Source of the DNA: JBECKS01 sp040235395
Lineage (GTDB): Bacteria; Pseudomonadota; Gammaproteobacteria; Pseudomonadales; JBECKS01
Assembly (NCBI GenBank): GCA_040235395.1
Contig: JBECKS010000238.1
Location: 1-6,074, forward strand
DNA: 6,074 nucleotides
Direction of reading: 5' to 3'
Every line of letters begins with the position of its first letter. Position 1 is the first letter of the stretch. A model generated the notes under the pieces. That model saw only the letters and a list, made by a program, of their open reading frames with translations. It was not told the DNA's origin and did no database searches. Below are positions 5,810 to 6,074 of the stretch, in pieces. Position numbers and translations under genes: made by a program.

Positions 5810-5878
5810 TTAATTTCAAGCCGTAAAAGACTTAAAAAATCTCACCAAAACGGCTGTATTTTCCTACTTTTGAATTAA
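5810..5878 (+). promoter_or_regulatory. Bulged stem in the gyrA leader
   Basis: Two nested complementary segments face each other in the leader. The outer pair is TTAATTTCAA (5810-5819) with TTGAATTAA (5870-5878), nine pairs with one bulged T. The inner pair is AGCCGT (5819-5824) with ACGGCT (5850-5855), six exact pairs around a 25-base A-rich loop; A5819 can belong to only one of the two stems. The 15 bases at 5856-5869 form an asymmetric internal loop. The structure ends 2 bases before the GAAGG of gyrA, so folding could affect ribosome access. Confidence 0.45.
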
Positions 5879-5880
5879 AC

Positions 5881-5885
5881 GAAGG
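5881..5885 (+). promoter_or_regulatory. Ribosome binding site for gyrA
   Basis: GAAGG lies 10 bases before the ATG at 5896, slightly farther than the usual optimum. It is the only purine-rich candidate upstream of the start. Confidence 0.55.
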
Positions 5886-5895
5886 CCCTGTATTC

Positions 5896-6074
5896 ATGTC
5901 CGATTTGGCGAAAGAAATTATCCCTATCAATATTGAAGATGAGTTGAAGCAATCTTATCTCGATTACGCGATGAGCGTGATTGTTGGGAGGGCATTGCCA
6001 GATGTCAGGGATGGTCTTAAACCCGTTCATAGACGGGTGCTTTTCGCCATGGATGAATTGGGCAACTCATGGAA
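5896..6074 (+). CDS. gyrA: DNA gyrase subunit A, 3'-truncated by the window
   Basis: GyrA is the cleavage-and-religation subunit of the A2B2 topoisomerase that introduces negative supercoils. Only the first 59 codons are present; the frame stays open to the edge. The visible protein starts MSDLAKEIIPINIEDELKQS, then YLDYAMSVIVGRALPDVRDG and LKPVHRRVLFAMDELGNSW, nearly residue for residue the E. coli GyrA N-terminus. The MSDLA start and the INIEDELKQSYLDYAMSVI spacing separate it from the paralogue ParC. The window ends before the quinolone-resistance region (about residues 67-106) and the catalytic Tyr (122 in E. coli), so neither can be judged. The ATG follows GAAGG at 5881-5885. Confidence 0.97.
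   Translation, partial: MSDLAKEIIPINIEDELKQSYLDYAMSVIVGRALPDVRDGLKPVHRRVLFAMDELGNSW

Larger units (their letters stand above)
5737..5812. repeat. Inverted repeat, arms 5737-5749 and 5801-5812
   Basis: TAAGTGCCTGAAT pairs with ATTCGGCACTTA over twelve perfect Watson-Crick pairs with a single bulged T at 5745. The left arm shares 5743-5749 with the right arm of the upstream inverted repeat, so the two stems exclude each other. The right arm overlaps the last two bases of the candidate gyrA -10 (5797-5802) and the expected transcription start. The 51-base interior holds the hairpin at 5775-5790. Confidence 0.6.
5679..5895. other. Structured intergenic region upstream of gyrA
   Basis: No gene is seen in these 217 bases. 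They hold, in order: a long inverted repeat (5686-5755) enclosing an A/T hairpin, a second inverted repeat (5737-5812) enclosing a short G/C hairpin, a candidate gyrA -10, and a bulged stem in the predicted leader (5810-5878), then the gyrA ribosome binding site. No stem is followed directly by a T-tract, so a standard intrinsic terminator for the upstream gene cannot be named. Confidence 0.6.

Overview
The window is ordinary-looking chromosome from a gammaproteobacterium with A+T-leaning DNA. The evidence is the gene order pabC-mltG-tmk-holB-pilZ, which is the order known in Pseudomonas and relatives, and proteins that match gammaproteobacterial families closely along their length: PilZ with its PTHTM end, GyrA beginning MSDLAKEI, and a TIGR04219-type outer-membrane protein. 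A marine, type-IV-piliated relative of the Oceanospirillales/Pseudomonadales would fit, but genus cannot be read from this stretch.

Layout. Positions 1-3743 (+) hold a tightly packed housekeeping cluster: the 3' two thirds of pabC (folate), mltG (peptidoglycan chain termination), tmk (dTMP kinase), holB (clamp-loader delta-prime subunit) and pilZ (type IV pilus assembly). Gaps are 4 and 13 bases, then a 4-base overlap at tmk/holB. An 89-base gap before pilZ contains a plausible extended -10 promoter. The usual next gene in Pseudomonas, tatD, is absent. Instead, a class-V aminotransferase-like gene lies convergent on the minus strand (3752-4885), its stop only 8 bases from that of pilZ. It diverges from a secreted beta-barrel gene (4953-5678, +) across 67 bases. 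After a 217-base intergenic region the first 59 codons of gyrA run off the right edge.

How they work together. The left block joins precursor supply and replication (pabC for folate, tmk for dTTP, holB for the polymerase III clamp loader) with envelope functions (mltG, pilZ). This is a conserved neighbourhood rather than one pathway. The aminotransferase and the outer-membrane protein have no evident functional link to either flank.

The least explained part is 5679-5895, upstream of gyrA. It has several inverted repeats. Two of them share an arm, so they cannot form together, and one overlaps the best gyrA -10 candidate. A further bulged stem lies in the predicted gyrA leader and ends 2 bases before the ribosome binding site. 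I see no CRISPR, mobile element, tRNA, rRNA, toxin-antitoxin or defence genes, and no convincing new multi-gene system.
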